DNA from: Gemmatimonadota bacterium
GTDB lineage: Bacteria > JAAXHH01
NCBI GenBank assembly: GCA_009837395.1
Contig: VXTP01000022.1
Span: 1-64,000 of the forward strand
Direction: 5' to 3'
Length of the DNA stretch: 64,000 nucleotides
Shown here piece after piece: positions 60,648 through 64,000 of this stretch. The position numbers and the translations under genes were made by a program. Under the pieces are notes generated by a model, which did no database searches, had not been told where the DNA came from, and worked only from the letters and a program-made list of their open reading frames with translations. Within the stretch, counting starts at the first letter, position 1. Each line of letters starts with the position of its first letter.

Positions 60648-61700
60648 ATGGTGCTTCTGCGTCCATTCATTCGTCGAGCCTATCGATCGACTGTACTTTA
60701 TTTGATCGCCTCGCTGGTTCTCTGCGTTAATCCATGCACTGTCCTTGCTCAAAATGGCGGAACCTCCGAGACCACACCAGACAAAGCGGATAATACTGAC
60801 ACAGACGATCTAAGATCGATCATAGAAAACTTAAAGACCTTTGACGATATTGATGACATGCTTGAGTTGGAAGACGCTGGCGACGGTCTATGGGTCGCAA
60901 CCTATAAGGAAGCCGAGAACTTTGAAAGATTGACCATTGAAATAGGGCTTATCACGGACGAATTTAACAGGAGCGTTGTTTGGATCCGCAGTCTACTAGC
61001 GGGATTCGACACCGAGCTGACTACGTTACAGCTTCGGGACATGCTGGAACTGAACTATGACCTGAATCTCGCCAAGGTTGTTATCGATGATGGTGATATC
61101 CTAACCATGGCCGAGGCTGAACTCCGCACTCTCGATTCCCTGGGTTTGCTTAGGATCGTATATGCGGTAGCCGATGCTGCAGACCGAGTAACGGTCGTTC
61201 TGGATCCTGCATTAAACCGAGCGGAAGCGCTTAGCAGGTCCGAGCACGACGAAGAATCTTCAATTGAACTTCTGAATGGGAATTTCGTCGTTCGTTACAA
61301 TCGTTCAGATTGGATTGAACGGCCAGAAGGCGCCGAAGCTAATGTAGATATCGACATGGTATACCAACATAGCTCAAGTGAGGTTTTTGTAGCAGTTGCA
61401 GCAAATCGTATGCAGATACCGATTGAGACCCTCCCAGATCTTGCACTGGACGACATTCGGTCTGTTTTCCCAGACGCCGAAATGACCAATCGTGGATTCC
61501 GGACTGTGAATGGATTAGAATCGGTTTACTGGGAACATACTTTAACAACTAGCGGTGTAAAGTTCAGTTATGTTAGTCATGCATATAGCAACTCAAACGG
61601 AACTCTACGGATCATTGGATGGACCACGCCAAATCTTATTGAGGTACATCGAAGCACTATTGAAAGTTTTGTTGCAGGTCTCGAGGTTATTATGCCATAA
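60648..61700 (+). CDS. hypothetical secreted protein, visibly lower GC than neighbours
   Basis: 350 aa, N-terminal signal-like RSTVLYLIASLVLCVNPCTVLAQ, acidic linker; no recognised family. Confidence 0.72.
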   Translation: MVLLRPFIRRAYRSTVLYLIASLVLCVNPCTVLAQNGGTSETTPDKADNTDTDDLRSIIENLKTFDDIDDMLELEDAGDGLWVATYKEAENFERLTIEIGLITDEFNRSVVWIRSLLAGFDTELTTLQLRDMLELNYDLNLAKVVIDDGDILTMAEAELRTLDSLGLLRIVYAVADAADRVTVVLDPALNRAEALSRSEHDEESSIELLNGNFVVRYNRSDWIERPEGAEANVDIDMVYQHSSSEVFVAVAANRMQIPIETLPDLALDDIRSVFPDAEMTNRGFRTVNGLESVYWEHTLTTSGVKFSYVSHAYSNSNGTLRIIGWTTPNLIEVHRSTIESFVAGLEVIMP

Positions 61701-61732
61701 TACCATATAACATAATAGCTTACAAAGTCCAG

Positions 61733-62893
61733 TTATTCATTCAATACCCTCCGGATCCCTCTCGTCAGCCGCTCCAGGTCCTCGTCCGAATTGAACACGT
61801 GGGTCGAGACACGGGTGCTTTCCGCCGCGAATTCGAGGGGGGAGACCAGCACTTTCTCGTGCTGCTGCAGGCTCTCCGACAGGGGGCCCGCCTCCAGGCC
61901 CGGCACGTGGAATGTGACGATGCCCGATGAATCGTCGTAGGACGAAGGCGTTTCCAGCACGAGTTCCGGAATCTCGAGCAAGGCGGCCTTCATCCGGTCC
62001 GTGTACGCCGCGATGCCGGCGAAAATCGCTTCCCAACCCAGCCCTTCCCAGATATCCAGAGACTTTCCGAAACCGGCCTGATCCGGCACGCTCCGCGTGG
62101 CGAACTCGAAACGCCGGGCTTCGTCGTGCAGGTCCATGTGGCCATCCTGGTCGAAGGATTTCTGCGAGTGCGACCCGATCCAGCTCGGTTTGAGCCAGTC
62201 GATCCGGTCCCTACGAATGAACAGGCCCCCGGTGCCCTGCGGCGCCATGGTATACTTGTGCCCGCAGAAGCTGTAGAAGTCGCAATCCAGCGCCCGCACG
62301 TCGATCGGTATGGCCCCGAAGGACTGCGCGCCGTCGAAGAGGACGGGCGTGTCTTTCCCGTGGGCCAGGTCGCAGACTTCCCGGCCCGGCAGGCGCAGTC
62401 CCGTGCGTCTCGAGACATGGCTGACGCTGACAAGCCTCGTGCGGCCGTCGATCAGGCGGTCCATCTCTTCGAGCGTTCTGCCGAGGTCGTTGTACATCGG
62501 CACGAACCGGAGTTCCACGTCGTACCGCCCGGTCAGGTTGTACCAGGTCAACCGGTTGCCCGGATGCTCGTGGTTGGTAAGCAGCACGTTGTCGCCCGGT
62601 TTCCAGTCGATGCCGTTGGCCACGATGTTGATGCCGATCGTGGTGTTTTCCGTCATGACGATTTCTTCCGGCGTGGCATTGACGGTACGGGCGACCTTGC
62701 CCCTGATGTCCCGCTTCAGTTCCTCGATCCGCCGGGTGACGAAAGGCAGGGCGGGGCCCCGGCTCTGGAACTTCAGCCAATGGACGACTTCATCGACGAC
62801 GGGGTTCAGTTTGGGAGAAAACCCGCTGGTCTGGAAATACGCGTATCCGTCCAGGTCGGGCAGCATGGCCTGCACGTCTGCGGTCAGTGACAT
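61733..62893 (-). CDS. class V aminotransferase (isopenicillin-N epimerase-like)
   Basis: TENTTIGINIVANGIDWKPGDNVLLTNHEHPGNRLTWYNL, VLFDGAQSFGAIPIDVRALDCDFYSFCGHKYTMAPQGTGGLFIRRD. Confidence 0.9.
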   Translation of the reverse strand: MSLTADVQAMLPDLDGYAYFQTSGFSPKLNPVVDEVVHWLKFQSRGPALPFVTRRIEELKRDIRGKVARTVNATPEEIVMTENTTIGINIVANGIDWKPGDNVLLTNHEHPGNRLTWYNLTGRYDVELRFVPMYNDLGRTLEEMDRLIDGRTRLVSVSHVSRRTGLRLPGREVCDLAHGKDTPVLFDGAQSFGAIPIDVRALDCDFYSFCGHKYTMAPQGTGGLFIRRDRIDWLKPSWIGSHSQKSFDQDGHMDLHDEARRFEFATRSVPDQAGFGKSLDIWEGLGWEAIFAGIAAYTDRMKAALLEIPELVLETPSSYDDSSGIVTFHVPGLEAGPLSESLQQHEKVLVSPLEFAAESTRVSTHVFNSDEDLERLTRGIRRVLNE

Positions 62894-63171
62894 GGACTGA
62901 GTTCCTTGTGGCTTCGGGTGGGCATGGGTGGTCCGGCCACATACTGGCCGGTATTATGCTGACCGGTCTGATCCTGGCCGGCCATTTCTTGGCCTGGATG
63001 CTGGCAGCACACAGCAGCGTCTAGTAGCAATCGTCGTGAAATGGTAGGGCTGCCCGAGGGACCTGTCAAATGAATTGGGCTTGACGCCTGCGTCCGTTGG
63101 GTTAATTTGCTCGCACCTCCTCGCTCCATCGTGATCCAGAGCCGGATAATCCTTGCCACGGAGTTCCCGAC

Positions 63172-64000
63172 GTGTTCAGACTCGAGGGCCACCGCATCGG
63201 CGACGCATGGTATTTTGCCGATGGTTCGACCGTCCATGCCTGGTTTCTCGCCATGCCCCTCGACCGGAAAACCGGCTGGAGAATCGACCACAGCGTTTCG
63301 GATGACCTGGTGCGCTGGGAATACCAGGGGACGGCGCTCGAACCGGGCCCACCGGACGCGTGGGACGGCAAGTCCCTGGCGACCGGCAGCGTCATCCGGC
63401 GGTACGGACGGTATTGGATGGTCTATACCGGCCACAAAATTGAATCCGCCTTTGTCCAGCGCACGGGCATGGCGGTGTCGGACGACCTGGCAACCTGGCG
63501 CAAACTCCCCGAAAACCCCACCTCGGTGGCCGACCCCGCACACTACGAGATCGAATCGACCGGTCAGCGGCAGCTCACGCACTGGCGGGATCCCTTCCTC
63601 CTGGACACCGGCGACCGGGTGCTTCAGTACGTCTGTGCCCGGCGCACCGAGGGGGACGTGGCCGAACGGGGCAGTATCGGCATCGCGCAGTCGACCGACA
63701 TGATCCACTGGGAGATTCTCCCGCCGCCGGAACACGACCGGATGACCGAGGAGATGGAGGTGCCCCAGGTGTACTTCATCGAAGGCCGGTGGTATCTCGT
63801 TTTCTGTACCCATGATTTCTGGCTGGCGCCCTCCTTCAGGGACCGGTTCCCCGGTCATGCCTTCAGAAGCACCGACTATGTCATGGTGGGCGATTCGCCG
63901 CTGGGTCCGTTCAGGATTCATGGCACGGGGGAGATCATGCCCGAAGCGCCGCCCGGCCGCTTCTATGCCAGCCAGCTCGTCGACCACCACGGCAGTTGGT
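63172..64000 (+). CDS. glycosyl hydrolase, beta-propeller (GH32/GH43-like), truncated by window end
   Basis: Absent from the ORF track because it runs off the end. The GTG frame at 63172 stays open to 64000: VFRLEGHRIGDAWYFADGSTVHAWFLAMPLDRKTGWRIDHSVSDDLVRWEYQGTALEPGPPDAWDGKSLATGSVIRRYGRYWMVYTGH...THWRDPFLLDTGDRVLQYVCARR. Confidence 0.8.
   Translation, partial: MFRLEGHRIGDAWYFADGSTVHAWFLAMPLDRKTGWRIDHSVSDDLVRWEYQGTALEPGPPDAWDGKSLATGSVIRRYGRYWMVYTGHKIESAFVQRTGMAVSDDLATWRKLPENPTSVADPAHYEIESTGQRQLTHWRDPFLLDTGDRVLQYVCARRTEGDVAERGSIGIAQSTDMIHWEILPPPEHDRMTEEMEVPQVYFIEGRWYLVFCTHDFWLAPSFRDRFPGHAFRSTDYVMVGDSPLGPFRIHGTGEIMPEAPPGRFYASQLVDHHGSW

Noticed and set aside
1-64000. UGA reassigned genome-wide as an amino acid
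   Set aside because: Several ordinary genes end with TGA at the expected place (e.g. sucA at 2940, sucB at 4456, the SRPBCC gene at 32107).
1-64000. CRISPR array, prophage, transposase/IS element, rRNA or tRNA
   Set aside because: No regularly spaced repeat-spacer pattern, no transposase or phage structural ORF, and no rRNA/tRNA-like sequence recognised on reading; a tRNAscan/Infernal run would be needed to exclude small RNAs.

Overview
64 kb of a high-GC bacterial genome, probably a MAG contig from an uncultured marine-type lineage (inference only). Almost all of it is protein coding. I saw no rRNA, tRNA, CRISPR or classical transposase. Housekeeping genes include sucA-sucB, NfeD/SPFH, yggX, dinB, pdxH, uvrA, a family-B DNA polymerase and sfsA. 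There are also many VOC, DinB-like, Gfo/Idh/MocA, PhyH, HpaI-aldolase and BNR-repeat genes. Three things stand out. (1) Two genes appear to be selenoprotein genes that the ORF track truncates or splits at in-frame UGA. The first is a minus-strand radical SAM gene whose stop reads through as ...WFC-U-AEPTASRKGSFI*. The second is a class I SAM methyltransferase interrupted only by tandem UGA-UGA (...DLALYSWSL-U-U-VQQEGM...). Each has a hairpin with a G-starting apical loop 18-19 nt after the UGA, as expected for a bacterial SECIS. (2) There are twelve ankyrin-repeat proteins. One is fused to an ECF-type sigma factor, one to a truncated globin, and several share an unnamed N-terminal module. (3) Short imperfect tandem repeats recur in many intergenic spacers. 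All calls come from reading the sequence; no database search was run.
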